Source: Saposhnikovia divaricata | Taxonomy: Eukaryota > Streptophyta > Magnoliopsida > Apiales > Apiaceae | Length of the DNA: 64,000 nt | Direction: 5' to 3' | Assembly: GCA_036435485.1 (NCBI GenBank) | Contig: CM071597.1 | Coordinates: 11,215,881-11,279,880 of the forward strand | Shown here: positions 36,305 through 48,165 of the stretch, one piece after another | Position numbering within the stretch: the stretch's first letter is position 1 | How the letters are laid out: every line of letters starts with the position of its first letter | Position numbers and translations under genes: made by a program | Notes under the pieces: model-generated | Told to the model about the DNA's origin: nothing | Seen by the model: the letters and a program-made list of their open reading frames with translations, nothing else | Database searches by the model: none

Positions 36305-37605
36305 ATGAGCTGGTGGTGGTCTCGTTCAGTTGGTGCTGCAAGGGTAATCCTCTAATCTCTCTTCTTTTACTAATCTCATTTTAATCACTAATGTTAATAC
36401 ATGCTTTCCTAGTAAGTTGTACATCTTTTCTTCATTCACTATACTAATTTAATCCTTCATGCACGCTTACTTTAGAAACCTCTCAATCAAGAAAATGTTC
36501 CGTTGAGTTACAAAAGTGTGGCCCTAGTGGTGGGCATTACAGGCATTGTTGGCAATAGTCTGGCTGAGATTCCCCCACTCCCAGACACCCCGGGAGGCCC
36601 ATGGAAAGTCTATGGTGTTGCTCGTCGTCCAAGACCATCATGGGATGGAAACCACTCTGTTGAGTACATCCAGTGTGACATTTCCAATCCAGAGGAAACT
36701 GAATCCAGACTCTCTGGCCTTAAAGATGTGACTCACCTCTTTTATGTCACTTGGGCTAGTGGATCCACTGAAACTGAAAATTGCGAAGTCAATAGTAAAA
36801 TGTTTAATAATTTGTTGTATTGTATCATTTCAAATGCACCAAAGCTGCAACATATTTGTTTACAAACTGGGAAAAAACATTACATGGGCTATTTTGATGC
36901 CTTTATGAAAGCAGCACATGATCCTCCGTATACCGAAGATCTTCCAAGGCTAGATGCTCCAAATTTTTACTACAATCTTGAGGATATCTCGAGAATGTAG
37001 CCAAAAAATATGCCTTAACTTGGTCGGTCCATAGGCCTGGACCTATATTTGGTTTTTGGCCTCACAGTATGATGAATATGATATGTACTCTGTGCGTTTA
37101 TGCTTCAATATGCAAACATGAGGGTGCAGTTTATGAGGTTTAATTTCCAGGGACTAAAGAAGCTTGGAGTTCGTATTATGAAGCTTCAGATGCTGACTTG
37201 ATTGCTGAGCAAGAGATATGGGCTGCATTGGACCCAAACGCCAAGAATGAAGCGTTTAATTGCAGTAATGGAGATGTGTTCAAGTGGAAGCATTTCTGGA
37301 AGGTGTTGGCTGAACAATTTGAGGTGGAGTGTGGAGAGTTTGAAGACGGAGAGAGGTTGACACTTGCGGAGTTGATGAAGGATAAAGGAAGTGTGTGGGA
37401 TGAGATTGTAAAAGAAAACAATTTGGTGCCTGAGAAACTAGAAGATGTCGGAGCTTGGTGGGTTACTGATCATACATTCGGCATTGAGTATCCTTTAGAT
37501 TCAATGAACAAGAGCAAGGAGCATGGATTCTTGGGTTTCAGGAATTCCAAAACATCATTCGTTCATTGGATAGAAAAGCTCAAAATTTCCAAAATTGTTC
37601 CTTAG
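36305..37605 (+). pseudogene. PRISE / progesterone 5-beta-reductase-like (iridoid-synthase-like) pseudogene
   Basis: Family enzymes are NADPH-dependent short-chain reductases acting on enones. Exon 1 (36305-36343) encodes MSWWWSRSVGAAR, and a 132-bp GT-AG intron leads to exon 2 at 36476. Visible motifs are the dinucleotide-binding GITGIVGNSLAE, YGVARRPRPSW, IQCDISNPEET, the Lys motif LQTGKKHY and the Tyr motif NFYYNLED, then SNGDVFKWKHFWKVLAEQF and a C-terminal NKSKEHGFLGFRNS. A 1-nt loss (or equivalent) near 36990 shifts the frame just after the Tyr motif, and TAA at 37141-37143 is an in-frame nonsense codon in the restored frame. Without these the length would be about 389 aa, as in the family. 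A copia LTR begins 21 bp after the stop. Confidence 0.9.
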
Positions 37606-37626
37606 GTTCAACTTCGAATGGATATT

Positions 37627-38026
37627 TGTTAGATCTAGATAAATAACCAGAATCATCTTATGCGATATTATCAAGGTTACACGATAAAACTGTAGCGCGA
37701 AAGCGTATCTGATTCTATGACGGTAGATATAAATACGGATTATGAGACTTGATCTTCCACAGACTTGATTCGCCTCTAGCCGTATCTCACTCTGATTGAC
37801 GGGAATAGAGGAGTAGAGGTTGTGAATTAGCCTTGGGGACCAAGACCCTATTATGTTCTTTATATAGTAGTCTAATTAGACCCCATTAACCCTACCGAAT
37901 AAGATGTTATTGGATTCTTTATTTAAGACCACTTAATTAGTCCAAATATAGAATAAACATTAAATATAATTGTCTTTAATTTGTAAGCCCATAAATTGTT
38001 ATTAGATTATAAAAAATAATCTAACA
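37627..38026 (-). repeat. 3' LTR of the deleted copia element
   Basis: 400 bp, TGTTAGAT to TCTAACA. Relative to the other LTR it lacks about 41 bp after CCATTAACCCTA. The polypurine tract AAGTGGGAGAT (minus strand, 38027-38037) adjoins it. Confidence 0.92.
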
Positions 38027-38711
38027 ATCTCCCACTTGGGCTACAAATTGTTCCAAACAACAATTACATTCAATAACCATAAATGCGCACAAAATTGTTT
38101 ATTCTTTAGAAAACATCTTCCTTAGTCAATCTGGTACATCTCATATATAAACATGGAACCAAAGCGACCTTCGTCACATTGTCGTAACTCGATCCTCAGT
38201 GATCACCACATAAATATATTCAATGACATAGATCAAGTATGGATGTGTAACTGGAAATTACATGCAATGTGATCTCAATCATGCCTATTTCCAATTGGTC
38301 CTTAATACCTTAGTGAGATCAATCTTTATTCTTTCAAACTTTATGTCAAAACCACAATTGAAAGAGATAGCTCATATAGAACAATAGAGAGATATAAATA
38401 AAATAACTTTATTCTGCAGAATACTCAAAAACACAAATATCACCATAGTGTCAATAAAAACTGAGTACCTAATATAAGAACAAAACAAAACAAAAAACTC
38501 CCACTAAAACTGAATATTCTCCAATGAGACAACACCCATATGAGCAGTATGCCCAAAAAAAACTTTATGGTGTCAAAAAACTTTAGTAAGTAAGTAGATC
38601 TGCTAGCATAGAATTTGTTCTTATATACTCAATAAACACTAATTGATATTGCATTCTCTCTACAATGACTTGATATTTAATGTCTATCTGTTTAGACATA
38701 ACAAAAAAAAC

Positions 38712-39236
38712 TTAACCAGAAATAGATTTTCTTGCATCTACACAATCAAAGAAATCAGAATCGGAATACATAGTGATCTCCAAATTTTCCGACTTCCGAT
38801 AAACGAGCATGTAATATTTTGTTCCTTGCAAGTACCTTATAACCCATTTAATTACAATCCAATGATCCATTCTAGGATTACTCGAATATCTGCTTAACAT
38901 ACCCACAATGAATGCCAAAACCGGTAGGGTACTAAACTTGAGCATATATAAGACTCCCAATAGCCGAAGCATATGGAATATTCTGAATCTCCTTTCCTTC
39001 AAGATCATTCTTAGGGCACTGTTTGAGACTGAACTTGTCTCCTTTAGCAACATGAATACTTTACTCCCACTGAAACTTATGATATATCCACAAGTGCCAT
39101 TATTGTCTCTAGTGGATCTACTAAGTGGCACTTCCTCTTGAGTTTGTTGAGTTTGCTCTTCTTGAGCATCATCTTGATTTTGAGTAGGAAACTTTATAAG
39201 TATATGCACATTGTTATCTTGAACTACACGAGGCAA
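38712..39236 (-). pseudogene. Copia pol fragment (integrase-RT linker fused to RT C-terminus)
   Basis: The minus-strand frame starts with a Gln-rich linker and PLSRSTR, typical of the integrase-RT linker. It then jumps to the end of RT (VLAFIVGMLSRYSSNP, MDHWIVIKWVIRYLQGTK) and the first RNase H block (MYSDSDFFDCVDARKSISG). The catalytic YVDD part is missing, so an internal deletion has joined distant parts of pol. Confidence 0.8.
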
Positions 39237-40619
39237 AGAAACTAATTCTTCCTCAAAGACAACATTCCTGACTTTATATCTTCCCCCTCAAACTCAACAT
39301 CCTCAAGAAATCTAGAGCAATAAGCGATTAGAACACTCCCACTTCTCAAAATTCAATTTCTCAGTATTAGAACTTTCATCCGTAAGAGAAGGAAGTTGTT
39401 CTTTCCTTATAGCATAGTTTAAATCCATGCAGCCGAGAACTAACAGAACGTTCTCTTTTCAGCTCTTAAAGTTTGTGCCGTTAAGCACAGGAATGGAGTT
39501 CATGTTGGCAGTTATATTAACGGCATATGTATTAACTAGAAATTTAGAACAAAAATAATATAAGCTCGCATAATGGAAATTCATGTAATATGCATACATA
39601 ATAGCACACACAATACATGAATTTAAATACTATAGTGTGTGTGGGCCCATTCAAACAAGATACCTAGCACAACATTAATATTTAGTCTTTGGACAGAAAT
39701 ATTAACTTGCAATTGGTACTCTCCACGCAGAAATCAAATATTAATAATAAATTCGGTCAAGTAATAACCTTCCTTTGGGCCGGTTTATTACTCACATGAA
39801 AAATTTATAATTATTACATATTTATCCCCGCACGTACATCCATTATTTGGCCATTAAATAATCTTCCTTTGGGCCGATTATTATAACACATAAATAATAA
39901 ACATACACATCCTATTATTTCAAAATAAATAAATCTACACATAAATATCACTTTGGCAATATTTTGCTTCAACTCACTTATTCGCGAAATAAAAGGACAA
40001 GAAAAATTTCTTTCTTTAAGAAAAATGTGCCCAAATCCGTATAATTGTAAATAAAATCTAAACCTTATCCGAAAAAAAAACCCGAAACAATATGGGGAAC
40101 TGATTCTATTTACAATCACAATCGAATTAAAAAAAAAGCTTTACCAAAACGATCAAGCAACTAATTCTTTTAATATCATGTTTTAACATGGATCAGGTCA
40201 TGTATATAAAACACAAAAAAATTTGCACAACAGTATACCACCGGTATCATACATGACATTTAATTAGCACAATAAATTGACATACACGTACATTAAGGCT
40301 TAAGCTTTATTCACACAAAAATATGTGATTCAGATTACTTGCACTCGCATGGATCATCCAGATCATATACATCATGTATGGATTTGAATTTAAGACACAT
40401 GTTTTATTGATTGCATACAATATAAAAAACGAAAATATGTATACACATGTGACTATAATCTAATCTATTAATAAAACACGACTAGACATCTCAGGAATAT
40501 ATACAAATCCAACTAAGTGCAACATGATTTCGTAACACGTAAATTACGAGATTATATATCGTAATTATGAAACAATCATGTACAAATATGATCAACCCTA
40601 ATAACTCGACATAAGATAG

Positions 40620-40631
40620 GCTCTGATACCA
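40620..40631 (-). other. Primer-binding site, tRNA initiator-Met type
   Basis: The minus strand reads TGGTATCAGAGC, the exact plant copia site, 2 bp from the 5' LTR. Confidence 0.92.
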
Positions 40632-40633
40632 AT

Positions 40634-41074
40634 TGTTAGATTTAAATAAATAACCACGGATCATCTTATGCGATATTATCAAGGTTACACGATAAAACTG
40701 TAGCGCGAAAGCGTATCTAATTCTATGACGGTAGATATAAATACGGATTATGAGACTTGATCTTCCACAGACTTGATTCGCCTCTAGCCGTATCTCACTC
40801 TGATTGATGGGAATAGAGGAGTAGAGGTTGTGAATTAACCTTGGGGACCAAGACCCTATTATGTTCTTTATATAGTAGTCTAATTAGACCCCATTAACCC
40901 TAATCAGATTACTATTGGGTATTACACATTACAAAGCCCATACCGAATAAGATGTTATTGGACTCTTTATTTAAGACCACTTAATTAGTCCAAATATAGA
41001 ATAAACATTAAATATAATTGTCTTTAATTTGTAAGCCCATAAATTGTTATTAGATTATAAAAAATAATCTAACA
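40634..41074 (-). repeat. 5' LTR of the deleted copia element
   Basis: 441 bp; the same ends as the left LTR and the full-length version of it. Confidence 0.92.
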
Positions 41075-41483
41075 ATATTTTCATGTGTTGGGCACTCTGT
41101 ATTAATAAAAGAAAACTTTGGCTTTTGATACTTTGTTTTAGACTTATTTATATTAGCTTATAACTCGTGCAAAGCACGGGTTATTTTTTAATTTTTTATA
41201 ATTTATTTATAGTATAATATAATATTGTAAATATTAATTTTAATATGTTATTGAAAAAATTCGAACCTTACATCTTTATATATAATAATTTTTAGTATTA
41301 AATATATATTAATATGTTGTTAGCAGGAATCGAACCTTGTACCTCTGTATATAACAACTTTTAGTATTGTTATATTTAACGGTCATGATCTATTTGAGTT
41401 GATGATCTGTCTGTATATAACAACTTTTAGTATTGTTATATTTAACGGTCATGATCTATTTGAGTTGATGATCTGACGGTTGT

Positions 41484-42002
41484 TGATATGGGCTAAAAGT
41501 AAGCCTTAAAGACATCTTTAATGTGGTATTAATTATACCCGGAATGGTCCAAACGTGGGGCCCACCAGTTGGGCCCAAACCCTATTTATAATATTAAATT
41601 CGTAATTAATATTAAGGGTAATAATCAGCTCAGCAAATAAGAATTGAATAGGGATAATATCTCTTTCAGACTTATCCTATAAGGCATCCAATTCTATATG
41701 GAAACTGATTCCTACAAGGAATAGATCTAGAACTTTCCTCAAGGAGGTGACTTATCTATTAAGTCTCCAACTCCTACCTTAATTCTAAGGCTTCTCAGCC
41801 TATATAAAGGGTCAGACCCCTCACCTCAGAACTACGTTTTTGGCTTGATCTTTGATATTCATCAAAGTACGTAGGCATCTTGTGAAGGCAGAATCAGCCA
41901 CGAGCACAAGAGCAGCCATTAAAGCACGAAGCTCACACACCCTTACATTAAATACATAAACCTTAGCCGCAATACTAGTAGCCTAGTTTTTGATCCACAA
42001 CA
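41484..42002 (+). repeat. 5' LTR of the gypsy element
   Basis: 519 bp, TGATATGGGC to CCACAACA. A TATATAAAGG box at 41811-41820 marks the likely promoter. Confidence 0.95.
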
Positions 42003-42004
42003 TT

Positions 42005-42021
42005 TGGCGCCGTCTGTGGGA
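42005..42021 (+). other. Primer-binding site of the gypsy element
   Basis: TGGCGCCGTCTGTGGGA lies 2 bp after the LTR. It is the TGGCGCC-type site common in plant Tat elements, not the initiator-Met type. Confidence 0.85.
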
Positions 42022-42035
42022 ACACAACATCAACC

Positions 42036-45000
42036 ATGGTTCAAACACGAAGGACAACGTCAACCGAGGCCGTGCCCCTTAACTCTGCTCAACCAGCCAC
42101 TTCAGATTCGCTCATCGTCACTGAGGAAGGACAAATACTCCCATCAACAGGGACGGTCGTTCAACCTCTGCCCACTCAACCCCCAGGGACGACTCCCCAT
42201 GTAGAGGGGACTCACTCAGTGATCGTCCATCAAGGCCAAGAAACCAACCCTCTCCAGATGGTGGTTTCTCCTCTTGGTAACGTTGATCGCACGGGGGTAC
42301 AGATCCACACTACGGATCTCCCTTTGAACACCAACCCTATGTATGGACTGCCTAACTATCCCCCTCGACGAAGGGAACCTGGACCGAGCGGACACGCCTT
42401 ACAGATCCGGGATCGAGAATATGATGACTACTCGGGTCCCTATACTGATGATTCATCATCATCTGAGGATGATGATCGAGATGAAGCCCCGAGGAGGCGA
42501 CGTGCTAGCAAAGAACCCCTAAGAAGAACACGGAGAATCCATGATGGACCTCCACAAACGATTGAGGAGAGGATTAAGGCTCATGAGGCTGAGATCCAAA
42601 GGTTGAAGGATGATATAGCAAGGGAACAGGCAAGACAGAGTCTGACTCGACCCCCTCCAATCTCAGGAAGGATTCCCGTTATAGATTTGGAGAGGTCTTC
42701 AAGAAGACAGAAGAGGGCTGATGTCCCAACAAGAGAAGCAATGAGGGTGGAAACCCCCAGGAGTAACCCCAAAGATCTGGTGCCACTTGGGGACCCTGAC
42801 GATCCCACACCTCCGTTTACTGAGGAGGTGATGAATGCCCACATCTCAAGGAAGTTTAAGATGCCAACTATTAAGGCCTATGATGGAACGGGCGATCCCG
42901 CAAATCATGTCAGAACTTTCTCGAACGCACTGCTGCTGCAGCCTGCTAGTGATGCCTTAAAGTGTAGGGCGTTCCCTCAAACTCTGTCAGGCATGGCTCA
43001 AAGATGGTATAGCCGTCTACCTGCAAACTCGATTGGCTCTTTTAAGGAGTTAAGCGCTGCTTTCATCAGCCAATTCATCAGTGGGAGAATTCATGAGAAA
43101 AGTTCTGCATCCCTTATGTATGTGGTGCAGGGGAAGAATGAGAACTTAAGGGATTATCTCAAGCGATTCACCAAGGAGACGTTGAATATCACCGATCTGG
43201 AAAATAAGGTGGCCATGGTAGCCCTGGAACACGGAACCACTGACCACTTCTTCAAAAGGTCTTTGGCAAAAAACCCTCCTGAGAACATGGCCGAACTCCA
43301 AAGAAGAGCCGATAAATATATCAAGGCTGAGGACATCATTAAGAAGGAAACCACAGTAGGTAATGGCAAGGGCTCTAATGATTCAAAGAAAAAAAAGTCA
43401 GAACAAGAGTACGACGCTAGGGACAAGTATCCCCGGACTGGCAAGGACTCTGATTCATCACCTAAGAAGGGTTTTGGGTCAAGGTTTTCTGATTACACAA
43501 GGTTGAACGCTCCTAGGAGCCAAATTTTGTTGGACATTGAGAAGGATAAGGACTTTCGCTGGCCTAAACCGCTCAGGGGTGATCCCGAAAAGAGAAACAA
43601 AGATCTGTATTGTAGATTTCATAAGGATGTGGGGCATGACACAGATGACTGCAGACAGTTGAAGGATGAAATTGAGTTTTTAATCTGGAAGGGAAAGTTA
43701 AACAAGTTCACTAAGGGTGAAGACCGTGGAACCCAGAAAAGGGATTATGATAGAAGAGACAATGATAGGAGGGATAACGATCGCAATCGTAACCCGCAGC
43801 CTCGAGGGCCAGTAATCAATATGATTTGGGGAGGACCAACAGCGGCAGGCACTACCCGAAACTCTCGAAAGGCTTATGCCAGGGAAGTGATGCACATCAC
43901 AGGAGAAGCCCCGAAGCGTGCTAAGACTGAGGCAGTGATTGGTTTTGATGATTCAGATCTTGAAGGGGTGAAATTCCCCCATGACGACCCGTTGGTCATA
44001 ACTCCAGTAATTGGAAACTCGGAAGTGAAGCGAGTCCTGATAGACAATGGAGCTTCCGTCGATATCTTGTTTCATGATGCTTTTATGAGGATGGGGTATA
44101 CTGACTCTCAACTAACCCCGACTAACATGCCAATCTACGGATTTAATGGAGTTGAGTCCAAGGTTGAAGGGACCATTCAGCTGCCCATGACAATAGGGCA
44201 AGAACCTAAGGAGGCCACCCAGATGCTAAACTTTCTAGTAATTAAGGCTGCCTCAACGTACAATGCAATCTTAGGGAGGACCGGACTTCATGCATTCAAG
44301 GCTGTTGCCTCTAATTATCACATGAAGGTCAAATTTCCAACCAGGAATGGTGTTGGGGAACAAAAAGGAGATCAGAAAATGGCCAGGAGTTGCTATGTGG
44401 CAGCTTTGAGAGCTGACGGAACCGGGGGGCAGGTACTCCCGATTGAAGACATGGATGTCCGTGATGATGATGAACACCGGGGAAAGCCAGCGGAGGACTT
44501 AATACCTATCCCTCTGGAGCTAGGCGACCCTGAGAAGGTGACTTATATTGGAGCCTCTTTGAAAGAACCCCTGAAGGGCAAATTAATAGAGTTCTTACAA
44601 AGGAATAGTGACGTTTTTGCTTGGACAGCAGCTGACATGCCAGGGATTGATCCTCAACTTATAACTCATAGATTGAATGTCGACCCTAATCGGAAGATAG
44701 TACAGCAGAAGAAGAGAAATTTTGCTCCGGAAAGGCAAAAGGCCATTAAGCAAGAAGTGGATAAGCTCTTGGAGGCTGGTTTTATTGAGGAAATTCAGTT
44801 TCCCGAATGGTTAGCAAACCCAGTGATGGTCAAGAAAGCGAATGGGAAGTAGAGGATGTGTATAGACTTCACTGACCTGAATGATGCATGCCCAAAGGAT
44901 TGTTTCCCTCTGCCAAGGATAGATATGTTGATAGATGCCACAACTGGACATGAGATGCTGAGCTTCATGGATGGATTTAGCGGCTATAATCAGATTAAGA

Positions 45001-47750
45001 TGCACAAGGATGACATCCCTAAGGTATCTTTCATAACCGACTTTGGTGTTTTCTGCTATCTTGTTATGGCGTTTGGCTTAAAGAATGCGGGAGCTACTTA
45101 CCAACGATTGGTGAATAAGATATTTGCCCATCTGATTGGAAAAACCATGGAGGTTTATGTCGATGATATGCTGGTTAAAAGCTTGGTCAAGGCAGACCAT
45201 ATCAAGCACCTCAGAGAGGCATTTGAAGTGCTGAGGAACCACAAGATGATGTTGAATCCAGCCAAATGTGCCTTTGGTGTTGGATCAGGCAAATTTTTGG
45301 GTCTAATGGTTTCTAAAAGAGGCATAGAGGCCAACCCCGACAAGATCAAGGCGATCTTAGACATGGAACCCCCACGCTCTATAAGAGATGTGCAGAAGTT
45401 GACAGGCCGGGTAGCAGCTTTAGGAAGATTCATCTCCAAGTCTGGTGACAAGTGCTTGCCTTTCTTTCAAGCATTGAAGAAAGTGAAAAATTTTGAGTGG
45501 ACCCCTGAGAGCCAAGAGGCCTTTGAGCAATTGAAGAAATACATGGTTGAAGCCCCGTTATTGACCAAACCAAGTCCTGGAGAGACTCTTTATCTATACC
45601 TGGCGGTATCTGAGCAAGCCCTGAGTGCTGTCCTTATTCGGGAAGAGGAGAAAGTCCAGAAACCTATCTACTATTTAAGCAAAGTGTTGCATGGAGCTGA
45701 GTTGAATTACTCACCCATAGAAAAGTTTGCTTTGGCTTTAGTAACTGCCTCAAGGAAATTGCGACCTTACTTTCAGGCACACAAGATTCAAGTTCTGACG
45801 AACCAACAGTTGAGGAACATATTGCATAGCCCTAAGGCCAGTGGAAGGCTAATTAAATGGGCGATTGAGTTAGGAGAATTCGATATCACATACAAGCCTC
45901 GGACAGCCATCAAGGCTCAGGCATTGGCTGACTTCGTGGTTGAATTTACTATTAACAACCAAGAAGTCGGGGGGCAAGAGATAATGACTACCCCTGGGCA
46001 AGAGAAAAAAGAAGAGGAACTTACACCTGATCTAAGGGAATATTGGGTGCTCTATTTTGATGGAGCATCAAAAACAAATTCTAGTGGTGCAGGTTTGGTT
46101 TTGCAAAGCCCTGACGGGTTCACGGTTGAGTATGCTTTAAAGCTGGATTTTCCTACTACTAACAATGAGGCAGAATATGAGGCATTAATAGCTGGTTTGG
46201 GTTTAGCTAGAATCATGAGGGTCAAAAACCTCAAAGTTTGTGGAGATTCACGACTTGTGATATCCCAAGTAAACGGTGAATTCGAAGCTAAGGATGAGAC
46301 TATGGCGAAATACCTGAGAGTGGTGAAGGCTGTTATGTCTCAGTTTAAGGAGTGTCATGTTGAGCACATCCCGAGAGAAGAAAACGTTAAGGCCGATGCC
46401 CTGTCTAAGTTTGCTTCTTCTGAAATAGAAAATTATGCTGGGAGTGTCTACTTTCAGGTCCTGAAGGCCCCGACCATTAATGCAAAGTTAGTGGCACCAA
46501 TTGATATAGGAGGCACTTGGATAGATCCTATCAAGGCACACCTGGAGACCGGTTGGCTCCCAGACAATGCCATGGAGGCACGAAAACTCTCAGTAAGAGC
46601 GTTGAGATATACTTTGATTGAGGGTATTCTGTACAAAAGGTCGTTTGTTATCCCGTATTTGAAGTGTCTAAGGCCTCTAGAGGCAAGGGAAGCATTAGAG
46701 GAAGTTCATGAAGGGATCTGTGGGCAACATTTGGGGGGCAGAGCCCTAGCTCACAAGATAATTCGTTTAGGGTTTTATTGGCCGGAGATGTTGGCTGATG
46801 CACAAAACTATGTCAAGAGATGTGAGAGATGCCAGAAGCATGCCCCAATTGTGAGGCAACCGCCTGAGATGTTGACCTCTATCAACTCTCCCATTCCATT
46901 TGCAATGTGGGGGATGGACATACTTGGACCCTTTCCCATGGCTTCAGCACAGAGGAAATTCCTGATAGTGGCCATTGATTATTTCACTAAGTGGATTGAG
47001 GCTAAACCCCTGGCCAAGATAACCACCAAGCAAGTTTCCCAGTTCTTCTGGGAGAACATCATTTGCAGATACGGAATCCCACGAATCCTTGTGACAGACA
47101 ATGGGACACAGTTCAATAATGAGGAGTTTAAGAAGTATTGTGAAGAGAATGCGATTGAGCTCCGTTTTACCTCAGTGGCACATCCATAAGCCAATGGGCA
47201 AGCTGAGGTAGCTAATCGAATTATCCTTGATGGACTGAAGAAGAGGGTCGAACGCTCTAGGAGCACTTGGGTAGATGAACTGCTGCCCATACTTTGGGCG
47301 TATCGTACCACTTGTAAGGTAACAACTGGAGCAACCCCATTTTTGCTGGCTTATGGAACCGAGGCTGTTGTGCCCTTGGAGATCATGCAGGCATCACCTC
47401 GAATCGAGGCATATGAGCCAGAAACTAATGAAGAAGGGATGAGACTGGCCCTGGATTTAATTGATGAGGTTAGAGATGAAGCTAATGCTAGGAATGCTGA
47501 GTATCAGAAGAGAGCCTCTTTTCATTACAACCAGAGAGTTAAAGAAAGATTTTTTCGACAAGGCGACATGGTCCTGAGGAAGATTGAAGCCTCAGGAGTT
47601 GGCCAAAAAGGAAAGTTAGCACCAAACTGGGAAGGACCGTATCTAGTCAGGAAGGTGTTAGGACGAGGATCTTACAAGTTAGAAACCTTGGATGGGGTTG
47701 AGGTGCCCCGGACTTGGCATGCTGTGAACCTCAAAGTTTATTATGTTTGA
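42036..47750 (+). pseudogene. Tat-lineage gag-pol with two nonsense codons
   Basis: A single frame of 1904 codons runs from MVQTRRTTST to the stop at 47750, broken only by TAG at 44850-44852 (conserved tryptophan position in NGK-RMCIDF) and TAA at 47187-47189 (conserved glutamine in VAHP-ANGQAE). Domains: gag (GDPANHVRTFSNAL to FISQFISGR), a Cys-His cluster CRFHKDVGHDTDDC, protease LIDNGASVDILF, RT with YVDD (YVDDMLVKS), a first RNase H lacking an obvious catalytic Asp, a second RNase H (LYFDGASKTNSSG, NNEAEYEAL, CGDSRL, VKADALSK), the integrase HHCC zinc domain, and the DDE core (GMDILGPF, VTDNGTQF, GQAEVANR). Both stops are single transitions from the usual codon. Confidence 0.92.
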
Positions 47751-48165
47751 GGTCTTTTGATAAAGGCTTGAACTTTTATCTATTTATTAGGAATAAGGTT
47801 CGAATGAAACCATTATAGAGCATGTTGCTCCCAGTAGATGATAGAGTATCTATGTAAGGGTTGAACCCATTTTATTGATGTCCTTTGACAGTATAATGGA
47901 ATTTATTCTGTTTTCTCTATTGGTTATCCTTCCTTGCTAAAACAAACGAAAGACGAATGTTGGACCGACTTATAAGTTTAGTACCAGCCAGGAGGCCAAG
48001 TACTCAAAAATTCTAAAGTATTAACAAACTATGAGCAAAAGCAAGAAAAATGAACGGAAATAAACTGCATAAATAGTTAAGTTAAAAATTACAAAGGCCC
48101 GAAGGCTATTAATTCAAATGGTTGAAACCCAGAGTTCAGAAAGGCAAAAGATAAATAAATAAAGC
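47751..48165. other. Spacer between gag-pol and the antisense ORF
   Basis: Untranslated on both strands as far as I can see; it would hold the 3' end of the antisense transcript. Confidence 0.5.

Larger units (their letters stand above)
37627..41074 (-). mobile_element. Internally deleted Ty1/copia element
   Basis: LTRs at 37627-38026 (400 bp) and 40634-41074 (441 bp) are flanked by an exact ATATT target duplication (37622-37626 and 41075-41079). The primer site beside the right LTR and the polypurine tract beside the left LTR give minus orientation. Only a rearranged pol fragment survives in 2.6 kb of interior, so it was mobilised in trans or deleted after insertion. It sits in the 3' flank of the PRISE pseudogene. 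Confidence 0.92.
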
